From Pseudomonas urmiensis (GTDB taxonomy: Bacteria; Pseudomonadota; Gammaproteobacteria; Pseudomonadales; Pseudomonadaceae): DNA of 64,000 nucleotides. Below, piece after piece: positions 1 through 6,852 of the stretch. How positions within the stretch are numbered: the stretch's first letter is position 1; each line of letters begins with the position of its first letter. Under the pieces are notes generated by a model. It saw only the letters and a list, made by a program, of their open reading frames with translations, was not told the origin of the DNA and did no database searches. The position numbers and the translations under genes were made by a program. The stretch is from contig NZ_JABWRE020000001.1 of NCBI RefSeq assembly GCF_014268815.2, forward strand, positions 935,001 to 999,000, written 5' to 3'.

Positions 1-389
1 GCGCTGAGCCGGAGGCTATTCGTAGTATCCTTGAGGTCGACTTCCTGACCCAGGAAGGCCGTGATATCCAGGCCGCCAAGGTATTTGAAAGCATGGGCGG
101 CTACGCGCCGACCATCGGCATCATCGGCGCGGTGATGGGCCTGATCCATGTGATGGGCAACCTGGCCGATCCTTCGCAATTGGGCAATGGCATCGCCGTG
201 GCCTTCGTTGCCACCATCTACGGCGTGGCCAGTGCCAACTTGATCCTGCTGCCGATCGCCAACAAGCTCAAAGCCATCGTCATGCGTCAGTCGCGCTATC
301 GCGAGATGCTCCTCGAAGGCCTGCTGTCGATCGCCGAAGGCGAAAACCCACGCTCGATCGAGCTGAAGCTGCAAGGCTTCATGGAGTAA
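1..389 (+). CDS. motC: Flagellar motor stator protein MotC (3' part)
   Basis: This is the C-terminal part of a MotA/PomA-family proton-channel stator subunit. The frame is open from base 3, so the gene begins before the window and 128 residues are visible. The visible part has the family's late features: a stretch reading VFESMGGYAPTIGIIGAVMG, where the helix with the conserved Pro/Gly residues starts, then a second hydrophobic helix (about GIAVAFVATIYGVASANLIL) and a basic cytoplasmic tail. MotC pairs with MotD, whose gene starts 3 bases after this stop, as one of the two stator sets of Pseudomonas. The following chemotaxis genes fit the usual end of the flagellar/chemotaxis operon. Identity as MotC rather than MotA rests on the MotD partner and this context. 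Confidence 0.93.
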   Translation, partial: AEPEAIRSILEVDFLTQEGRDIQAAKVFESMGGYAPTIGIIGAVMGLIHVMGNLADPSQLGNGIAVAFVATIYGVASANLILLPIANKLKAIVMRQSRYREMLLEGLLSIAEGENPRSIELKLQGFME

Positions 390-392
390 GCC

Positions 393-1250
393 ATGCGTCG
401 CCGTCGTCACACCGAGGAACACGAGAATCACGAGCGTTGGCTGGTGTCATATGCCGACTTCATTACCTTGCTGTTCGCCTTCTTCGTGGTCATGTACTCG
501 ATCTCCTCGATCAACGAGGGCAAGTACAAGGTCATTTCCCAGGCCCTGCTCGGGGTGTTCAACGACCCTGAGCGGAGCATGAAGCCGATCCCGATCGGCG
601 ATGAGCAGCCGCTGAGCGTGAGGCCGGCCGAGCCTCTGATCAAGGACAGCGAGCAGACCGACGCGGGCCTGGCGCAAACCAGCAACGATCCTTTGCAGAC
701 CATCAGCGACGATGTGCGCGAAGCGTTTGGCGACTTGATCAAATCTGACCAGATGACTGTGCGTGGCAATGAGCTGTGGGTCGAGGTCGAGCTCAACTCG
801 GCGTTGCTGTTCGGCAGTGGCGATGCCATGCCCAGCGACGTTGCCTTCGAGATCATCGAGAAGGTGGCCAATATCCTCAAGCCGTTCGCCAACCCGGTGC
901 ATGTCGAAGGCTTTACCGACAACATGCCGATCCGGACTGCCCAGTACCCAACCAACTGGGAACTGTCGGCCTCGCGCGCGGCGAGCATCGTCCGCCTGCT
1001 GGCGATGAACGGCGTCAACCCTGGGCGGATGGCCTCGGTGGGCTATGGCGAATACCAACCGGTGGCGAGCAACGACAGCGCCGAAGGGCGTGCGCGTAAC
1101 CGCCGGGTGGTGCTGGTGATTTCGCGCAATCTGGAAGTGCGCCGCAGCCTCACCGGTACCGGCAGCGCCAATGCCACGCCGGATTCTGCGTTGCGCCGCG
1201 CTGGCACACAAAGTGCACCTGCAACGCCTGCAGCGGCGGGAGGGGGCTAG
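393..1250 (+). CDS. motD: Flagellar motor stator protein MotD
   Basis: MotB-family stator subunit of 285 residues that anchors the MotC/MotD proton channel to peptidoglycan. The N-terminus is short and basic (RRRRH), followed by one membrane helix (about residues 19-40) starting WLVSYADFITLLFAFFVVMYS; its Asp (in SYADF) is the conserved proton-carrying residue. A C-terminal OmpA-like peptidoglycan-binding domain (about residues 125-250) carries VEGFTDNMPI, NWELSASRA and ARNRRVVL. The tail after about residue 255 is Ala/Pro/Gly-rich and probably disordered. It starts 3 bases after motC, so the two are surely cotranscribed. Length and motifs are normal for the family. Confidence 0.95.
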   Translation: MRRRRHTEEHENHERWLVSYADFITLLFAFFVVMYSISSINEGKYKVISQALLGVFNDPERSMKPIPIGDEQPLSVRPAEPLIKDSEQTDAGLAQTSNDPLQTISDDVREAFGDLIKSDQMTVRGNELWVEVELNSALLFGSGDAMPSDVAFEIIEKVANILKPFANPVHVEGFTDNMPIRTAQYPTNWELSASRAASIVRLLAMNGVNPGRMASVGYGEYQPVASNDSAEGRARNRRVVLVISRNLEVRRSLTGTGSANATPDSALRRAGTQSAPATPAAAGGG

Positions 1251-1328
1251 CCCCGTCAAATCCCCGTCACCCACATTCACACCGTTCCCGGCAGGGCAGG
1301 CGGCCATACCGGGAGGAAGCAAGGCACC

Positions 1329-2117
1329 ATGAGAGTCTGGGCAGTAGCCAATCAAAAAGGTGGCGTCGGCAAGACCACCACTACCATCGCTCTGGCCGGG
1401 CTGCTGGCCGAGGCGGGCAAGCGCGTGGTCGTGGTCGACCTTGACCCCCACGGCTCGATGACCAGCTATTTCGGGCACAATCCCGATGCGCTGGAGCACA
1501 GCTGCTATGACCTGTTCCTGCACAAGGGCACGGTGCCTGATGGGCTGCCGGGGCAATTGCTGCTGCCGACCAGTGATGAGCGTATTTCCCTGCTGCCTTC
1601 GAGTACCGCGCTGGCCGTGCTCGAACGCCAGTCGCCAGGGCAGAGTGGCCTGGGCCTGGTGATCGCCAAGAGTCTGGCGCAGCTGTGGCAGGATTTCGAC
1701 TTCGCCCTGATCGACAGCCCGCCTTTGCTCGGCGTGCTGATGGTCAATGCCCTGGCCGCCAGTCAGCAGCTGGTGATTCCGGTGCAGACCGAATTTCTCG
1801 CGGTCAAAGGCCTGGAGCGGATGGTCGGCACCCTGGCCATGGTCAACCGCTCGCGCAAGCAGGCGCTGCCCTACCAGATCGTGCCGACTCTGTTCGATCG
1901 CCGTACCCAGGCTTCCTTGGGCACGCTCAAAGTGCTGCGCGATACCTACGCCGAGAACGTCTGGCAGGGCTATATCCCGGTCGACACGCGTCTGCGCGAT
2001 GCTAGCCGGGCGGGCGTCACGCCTTCGCAGTTCGACGGCAAGAGCCGCGGGGTGGTTGCCTATCGCGCCTTGCTCAAGCACTTGCTCACCTACAAATCCG
2101 CACTGCAGGTGGCCTGA
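1329..2117 (+). CDS. parC: ParA-family ATPase ParC of the chemotaxis operon
   Basis: ParA/MinD-type P-loop ATPase of 262 residues. The deviant Walker A is complete at residues 10-16 (KGGVGKT), with the signature Lys at the start of the motif; FALIDSPPLLG is the switch II region. In this position, between motD and a CheW-domain gene, it corresponds to the Vibrio/Pseudomonas ParC protein that places polar chemotaxis arrays, not to a plasmid or chromosome partition ParA; no parB-like gene is adjacent. The stop overlaps the next start by one base (TGATG), indicating translational coupling with parP. The ATG at 1329 is preceded by GGGAGGAAGCAAGG, a strong ribosome site. Confidence 0.88.
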   Translation: MRVWAVANQKGGVGKTTTTIALAGLLAEAGKRVVVVDLDPHGSMTSYFGHNPDALEHSCYDLFLHKGTVPDGLPGQLLLPTSDERISLLPSSTALAVLERQSPGQSGLGLVIAKSLAQLWQDFDFALIDSPPLLGVLMVNALAASQQLVIPVQTEFLAVKGLERMVGTLAMVNRSRKQALPYQIVPTLFDRRTQASLGTLKVLRDTYAENVWQGYIPVDTRLRDASRAGVTPSQFDGKSRGVVAYRALLKHLLTYKSALQVA

Positions 2118-3007
2118 TGAACTCAGCCCGGCCCATTACCAGCAAGCCGCAGTTGGCCTTGCAGTCCTATCTGGACGGCTTGCTGCAGGAAGCTACCGAG
2201 ACGTTCGAGGCGCCCGCTGCAGAGCCTGCGCCGAGCGAAGACTTCGAGGCTGCGGTACGCGAAGAGCAGGCCCGCGACGCCCAGCGTCAGGTCGAGCCTG
2301 CGCCAACGTTAGCCTCACGGCCTTTTGCCGAGCCGCAACCCAAGGTGCTCGCCACGGTGCTGGCGCCTGCCGCGCCAGTGGCAGAACCTGTGGTCACCGT
2401 GGTCGAGGCCCAGGTGGTGGTCGAAGCCAGTATTCCGGTGCTCACCGAAGTTCAGGCGCCTGAGCCAGTCGCGCCGTTGGTCGAAGTGCACCTGCCTGCG
2501 CCCAACGTTCCAGCGCCGCCAGCGACGGTTGACGGCCGGCCGCAGTGGGCCGCCGAGCCTTTCGAATGCTTGCTGTTCGATGTCGCCGGGCTGACCCTGG
2601 CGGTACCCCTGGTATGCCTGGGGTCGATCTATAGCCTGGCCGGCCAGGAGTTGACGCCACTGTTTGGCCAGCCGGACTGGTTCCTCGGCATCCTCAGCTG
2701 CCAGGCGGGCAATCTCAAGGTGCTGGATACCGCGCGCTGGGTGATGCCGGACCGCTACCGCGATGACTTGCGCCAGGGCTTGCAGTACGTGATTTCTGTC
2801 CAGGGCTATGAGTGGGGGCTGGCGGTGCATCAGGTCAGCCGTTCGTTGCGCCTGGACCCGAACGAGATCAAGTGGCGCAGCCAGCGCGGGCAACGTCCGT
2901 GGTTGGCCGGCACGGTGATCGAACACATGTGTGCCTTGCTCGATGTCGCTGAACTGGCCGAGTTGATCGCCAGCGGCGCCGTCAAGCAGTTGCACGCCAA
3001 ACACTAA
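2117..3007 (+). CDS. parP: ParP, CheW-domain coupling protein for polar arrays
   Basis: Protein of 296 residues with a long Ala/Pro/Glu/Val-rich N-terminal half (about 1-140), probably disordered, and a C-terminal CheW-like domain (about 145-290; starts near PFECLLFDVAGLTLAVPL, ends in ALLDVAELAELI). This arrangement, next to a ParA-like gene, is that of ParP, which links ParC to the CheA/receptor array and protects array proteins at the pole. It overlaps parC by one base and is followed by cheW after 70 bases. The low-complexity half is typical of the family and varies between species, so its repeats should not be over-read. Confidence 0.85.
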   Translation: MNSARPITSKPQLALQSYLDGLLQEATETFEAPAAEPAPSEDFEAAVREEQARDAQRQVEPAPTLASRPFAEPQPKVLATVLAPAAPVAEPVVTVVEAQVVVEASIPVLTEVQAPEPVAPLVEVHLPAPNVPAPPATVDGRPQWAAEPFECLLFDVAGLTLAVPLVCLGSIYSLAGQELTPLFGQPDWFLGILSCQAGNLKVLDTARWVMPDRYRDDLRQGLQYVISVQGYEWGLAVHQVSRSLRLDPNEIKWRSQRGQRPWLAGTVIEHMCALLDVAELAELIASGAVKQLHAKH

Positions 3008-3077
3008 TAAATGACGGCCGCTGCTGCCGCGGCCACACCGAGCACACCGCCGATGGCGGATTTTGAGGGGTAGGGGA

Positions 3078-3557
3078 ATGAAAAAGTCGTCCGCACAAGG
3101 TTCCGAAGATCCGATCCTGCAGTGGGTAACCTTCCGCCTGGACAACGAGTCCTATGGCATCAATGTCATGCAGGTGCAGGAAGTCCTGCGTTACACCGAG
3201 ATTGCTCCGGTTCCGGGTGCGCCGAGCTACGTGCTGGGCATCATCAACCTGCGCGGTAACGTGGTCACCGTGATCGACACCCGCCAGCGCTTTGGCCTGG
3301 TGCCGACCGAAGTGACCGACAACACCCGTATTGTCATCATCGAGGCCGACAAGCAAGTGGTCGGCATCCTGGTCGATAGCGTCGCGGAAGTTGTCTACCT
3401 GCGTCAGTCGGAGATCGAGACCGCGCCAAACGTGGGTAACGAAGAGTCGGCCAAGTTCATCCAGGGCGTGTGCAACAAGAATGGTGAGCTGCTGATTCTG
3501 GTCGAGCTGGACAAGATGATGACCGAGGAAGAATGGTCCGAGCTGGAGAACATCTGA
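3078..3557 (+). CDS. cheW: Chemotaxis coupling protein CheW
   Basis: Scaffold protein of 159 residues that joins chemoreceptors to the CheA kinase. The CheW fold runs almost the whole length: LQWVTFRLDNESYGINV at the N-terminus, then IAPVPGAPSYVLGIINLRG, the conserved loop at the receptor/CheA interface, VVTVIDTRQRFGL, and a C-terminal LLILVELDKMM. The ATG at 3078 is preferred over an upstream in-frame TTG (3063) because the intervening bases AGGGGTAGGGGA form the ribosome site. It follows parP and is nearly contiguous with the next gene (one base). Confidence 0.96.
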   Translation: MKKSSAQGSEDPILQWVTFRLDNESYGINVMQVQEVLRYTEIAPVPGAPSYVLGIINLRGNVVTVIDTRQRFGLVPTEVTDNTRIVIIEADKQVVGILVDSVAEVVYLRQSEIETAPNVGNEESAKFIQGVCNKNGELLILVELDKMMTEEEWSELENI

Positions 3558-3558
3558 G

Positions 3559-3954
3559 TTGATTTTCGAGGTTGCTGTCATCTTCCTGGCGCTGTTGTGG
3601 GCGCTGAGCCTGTGGTTTTTTCTCAACTACAGCAAGCGTCAGCGTGAGCTGGCCGCCCAGCAGGCTCAAGGTGATGCGCTGCGCGACCAGCGCATCAAGG
3701 ACCTGGCCAAGCGCCTGGACGACTACCAGAATGGCACGGTGCGCATGGGTGAAGCGCTCCATGAGCTGCGTGCGGTGGTTGCGCCGTTGCCGGATAAACT
3801 CCAGCAGCTGGAGCAGCGTGACCCGAATGACGTGACCTTCACGCAGGCGGCCAAGCTGGTGGGAATGGGCGCCAGCGTCGAGGAGCTGACTCAAACCTGC
3901 GGCTTGACCCAGGCCGAGGCGCAACTGATGAGTAAGTTGCACCGTGGCGAGTGA
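3559..3954 (+). CDS. DUF2802 membrane-anchored protein, end of chemotaxis operon
   Basis: Small protein of 131 residues with one N-terminal membrane helix (about 2-22, IFEVAVIFLALLWALSLWFF), then a charged coiled-coil-like stretch (about 25-75) and a C-terminal region ending in repeated 'TQ...GLTQAEAQLMSKLH', which resembles a small helical recognition motif. This matches the DUF2802 family found right after cheW in Pseudomonas. The start is TTG at 3559, one base after the cheW stop; no ATG fits the membrane helix. The role is unknown; operon position suggests a link to the chemotaxis array or flagellum. A strong terminator follows. Confidence 0.8.
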   Translation: MIFEVAVIFLALLWALSLWFFLNYSKRQRELAAQQAQGDALRDQRIKDLAKRLDDYQNGTVRMGEALHELRAVVAPLPDKLQQLEQRDPNDVTFTQAAKLVGMGASVEELTQTCGLTQAEAQLMSKLHRGE

Positions 3955-3958
3955 GCAG

Positions 3959-3986
3959 AACAGGCGACCAGGGTCGCCTGTTTTCA
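3959..3986. terminator. Bidirectional rho-independent terminator
   Basis: AACAGGCGA / TCGCCTGTT form a perfect 9-bp stem with a 6-base loop, followed by TTTTCATTT on the plus strand; the complementary AA at the stem foot gives U residues on the other strand. It separates the chemotaxis operon from the convergent glycosyltransferase-toxin gene. Confidence 0.88.
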
Positions 3987-3987
3987 T

Positions 3988-6759
3988 TTAGGTATTGATC
4001 CACGCATGCTGGCCACCGACTTTGGCAAAGCGGCTGAGGGGCAATAGCTCTTTTTCAACGAGCATCCAAGCCTGTAGATTCACGTACAACCAGCTTTTGG
4101 TGCGGGGCATGCCATACAGCTTTCTGACCTGGCGCAGTCGGTACAGATCGGGGAGCAATCGGTCAACCACATCGGTGAACAGGGCCGGCCCGGTGAGGCA
4201 ATTCAAGCGACTGGCATACTCATAAAATCCTGTTGGGTCTTCAGCCAGGCTTGGCTTTGTACGATAGAAATCCGGTTCATTCTGATAGCGTGCATGCATT
4301 TCATCAGAAATGGCCACCAAGGTCGGGTTACCTGGGTGGCTGCCGATCATGCTGGTATTGTACTGAAAGTGCATCCCTAGTTTTTCATTGGACATCGCCG
4401 GATGAAGCAGCAAGCCGTTTTTGCTGGTCGCCAGCTCCACTTCATCGATCGCCTCTGCCACGCACGCTCCGGCGCCAATACAGCCCAAGCGATTGCCGCT
4501 TGCGGCCAGTAACTCATCATCCAGGTCCATGTACAAACCGCCCTCATGGTGCAGCATTGGGTAGCGCAGTACATCGCAGGCTGACGGGTAGTTGGTGGCA
4601 ACTCCTGCATTGCCATCCAAAGCGTCCTGGTACTGAGCGAAATACTTGCTTTGCTTGAATGAGATGAAGAAAGGTTGCTCCTCCAGTGTATGAACTTGCA
4701 GGTCAGGGGCCTTGCTCTTGAGTAGACGCAGGTTTTCCGTGTGCGCGACGGCGTCTGCGTTGGACAGGTACAACCGATACTGATAGGCGCCGCCCTTGAG
4801 CCGCTTGGCGTTCTTGGCAATATTTTCCAACAGCTCTGTATCGATGACCTTGTCTCCGACCCAGAGCGAGGTGATTGTCTTGGGAATCGCCTCGCCACGT
4901 ATTGGCACAGGTAGCTCTAGCGGTATAGGTAGGTCTACCCCCAGACTGCGCAGGGTGGTGATCCGCATCGGATTGGTGACGGTTCGAGCATGTGGGTCAG
5001 CGCGTTTGACGTCGAATTCACCTGGAGTAGCCTGGTAGTAGGATGCGTCGACCTCATTGAGGCGGCTTTGCTCAATGAACAGATCGAACTCCATGTCATA
5101 GACCAGCTCCAGCTCGACTAGGTAGTTGCCTTCAATGATCTCCACAGCACTCAGCCGGTCGGGCATACCTGTGTACTGAGGAATGCGTGAAACCGGACTT
5201 GCTCCAGAGGGCAGCTCATCCAGTGGGGCAGTGGGATCGGGGCTGTGGAAGTAGGGCGCGACATCCAGTTCGGGCAGCCGCGGCGGGTAGCTCGGGCCCA
5301 GTGGGTAGCCTATCTGGTCGTTGACTCGGCTCGGCAAGACAAAACCATCGGCTTTGACCCGGAAGACTTCTGCACTTTTGGTCAGGCTCTCCACTGCCAA
5401 GGGCGTGGCATTGAACAAACCGTAAGCAATGTTGCTGACGCCATCGGCCTTCGCCTCCAGCGTCTTGCCATTGATCGCCTGATCCAACCCCAGGCCTAGC
5501 TGGGCTATGCCACCGAGCGCGAGCAGCGGGGCCAGGCCAGGTATTACAAACGTCATTGGCAGTAGCAGATTGAGCGCAGAGGTGAGATAGCCACGCCATC
5601 TGGCCTTGGTGACCTCGCTATTGCTGGTGATGATGAAGTCGGCATCGGCGTAACTGCGCTGCTGTTGTCGCAGCGTCACAGCCATGAACAGATCGCCGGT
5701 TAGCCGTGGGTTGTACTTTACCGGTCGGTAGTTGACATAGTCGCGTGGCGACCAGCGTCCATCAGTAGTAAAACCTGGTCGATCAGAAGACAGTCGATGG
5801 ACGGCAGGGTAATCGCCCATGCCCGCCAGGGCTGTGTCAAGGCCACTGAAGTCGAGGCCATCTGGTCCATCGGCGAGGTTGAAATACTGTTTGAGCGCTT
5901 GACGTTTGGCGGAGGACTGACACTGTTCGCCGAACCAGTCCTTGAGCAGGTTTTGGTTGGCAAACTCCAGAAACGGCGAACTGTTGCCGGGTAGGTACAG
6001 CAGGCTCAGGTCAGTCTCGCCGTCGTTGATGAACAGAAGGTCTGTTGCGGCATACCCGTAAACGGTCAAGGTGCTCAAGCGCAGTTTGCGTCCTCGTGGT
6101 ATCAGCCTCGCGGCACGCCAGACCAGCTTGCGTGCCATGTCACTGAGACTACCTTCGCTGACTTGCTTATTGCAGGCAGCAATGAAGTTGAGCTTGTTGG
6201 ACAGGCGATGACTGTCCAGATGTTGTTGCCAATAACGGTCGAGCTGCGCTCGATAGCGGGAGTGAAAATCGAGCTTTTCGATAAAGCGCTGGAATTTTTC
6301 CGCGGGTATGTGTACCTGTGTGGCGGGCTCGTAGCGCATCGGGTCGGTGCGGCGGAACAACCCATTGAACACTTCAAACGCGGCGCTGTTATCGAACGGC
6401 CCGAGCGGCGCCAGGTGCTCGACGATCTTGATTGGGCCATTGGGCAAAGTGCCCGCCCAGGGGGCCGAAAACAGGGCGCCGATGGCGTCGTTGTTGGATT
6501 CGCCTTGCCAGTTGCCCAGCACCGCCTGAGTCAGGCTCAGGCGCTGCGTGATCAGCGCCTGATAGCGCTGCGGGCCATCAGGGCGATAGTGCAAGGTAAC
6601 CACATCGATCCGGTCTGGATCCAGGGCCTGGCCGTTGCTCGATGCCCAGTCGCGTACGGCCTGAGCGGCCTCACGGTCAGGACGAGGGAAGTTCGCCAAG
6701 TGGTCGCGTACGTACTGTACGCCAGCGCTGCTGATGAAAGGTACGGGCATGTCGGTCAC
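3988..6759 (-). CDS. Large TcdA/TcdB-type glycosyltransferase toxin-like protein (copy 1)
   Basis: Protein of 923 residues. The first about 370 residues (FPRPDREAAQAVRDW, RIDVVTLHYRPDG, a long helical middle, LLYLPGNSSPFLEF, DGLDFSGLDTAL) resemble the N-terminal region of Pseudomonas proteins annotated as dermonecrotic-toxin or DUF6543 type. A hydrophobic segment lies at about 390-430 (LLLPMTFVIPGLAPLLALGG). The C-terminal third is a DxD glycosyltransferase like the Clostridium TcdA/TcdB catalytic domain: Trp633 in SLWVGDK, then CDVLRYPMLHHEGGLYMDLDD with Asp745 and Asp747 as the metal/UDP-sugar DxD. There is no signal peptide. It is a paralogue of the next upstream gene, with collinear domains. 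The start is GTG at 6759; ATG at 6750 is possible. The acceptor substrate and export route are not visible. Confidence 0.78.
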   Translation of the reverse strand: MTDMPVPFISSAGVQYVRDHLANFPRPDREAAQAVRDWASSNGQALDPDRIDVVTLHYRPDGPQRYQALITQRLSLTQAVLGNWQGESNNDAIGALFSAPWAGTLPNGPIKIVEHLAPLGPFDNSAAFEVFNGLFRRTDPMRYEPATQVHIPAEKFQRFIEKLDFHSRYRAQLDRYWQQHLDSHRLSNKLNFIAACNKQVSEGSLSDMARKLVWRAARLIPRGRKLRLSTLTVYGYAATDLLFINDGETDLSLLYLPGNSSPFLEFANQNLLKDWFGEQCQSSAKRQALKQYFNLADGPDGLDFSGLDTALAGMGDYPAVHRLSSDRPGFTTDGRWSPRDYVNYRPVKYNPRLTGDLFMAVTLRQQQRSYADADFIITSNSEVTKARWRGYLTSALNLLLPMTFVIPGLAPLLALGGIAQLGLGLDQAINGKTLEAKADGVSNIAYGLFNATPLAVESLTKSAEVFRVKADGFVLPSRVNDQIGYPLGPSYPPRLPELDVAPYFHSPDPTAPLDELPSGASPVSRIPQYTGMPDRLSAVEIIEGNYLVELELVYDMEFDLFIEQSRLNEVDASYYQATPGEFDVKRADPHARTVTNPMRITTLRSLGVDLPIPLELPVPIRGEAIPKTITSLWVGDKVIDTELLENIAKNAKRLKGGAYQYRLYLSNADAVAHTENLRLLKSKAPDLQVHTLEEQPFFISFKQSKYFAQYQDALDGNAGVATNYPSACDVLRYPMLHHEGGLYMDLDDELLAASGNRLGCIGAGACVAEAIDEVELATSKNGLLLHPAMSNEKLGMHFQYNTSMIGSHPGNPTLVAISDEMHARYQNEPDFYRTKPSLAEDPTGFYEYASRLNCLTGPALFTDVVDRLLPDLYRLRQVRKLYGMPRTKSWLYVNLQAWMLVEKELLPLSRFAKVGGQHAWINT

Positions 6760-6852
6760 CGGGTTGGAAAGTGAGCCGACAGGTTTGCCGATCTGGTGGG
6801 TGCCGCAGCGGTAAATAATGCCGCCACCCGCGATCTGTTAAGTGCGTGTGTC

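Noticed and set aside
447..2081. 544-residue minus-strand open frame across motD-parC
   Set aside because: It is antisense to two well-supported genes, is rich in His/Arg/Gln/Gly as expected of a GC-rich shadow frame, and has no start context.
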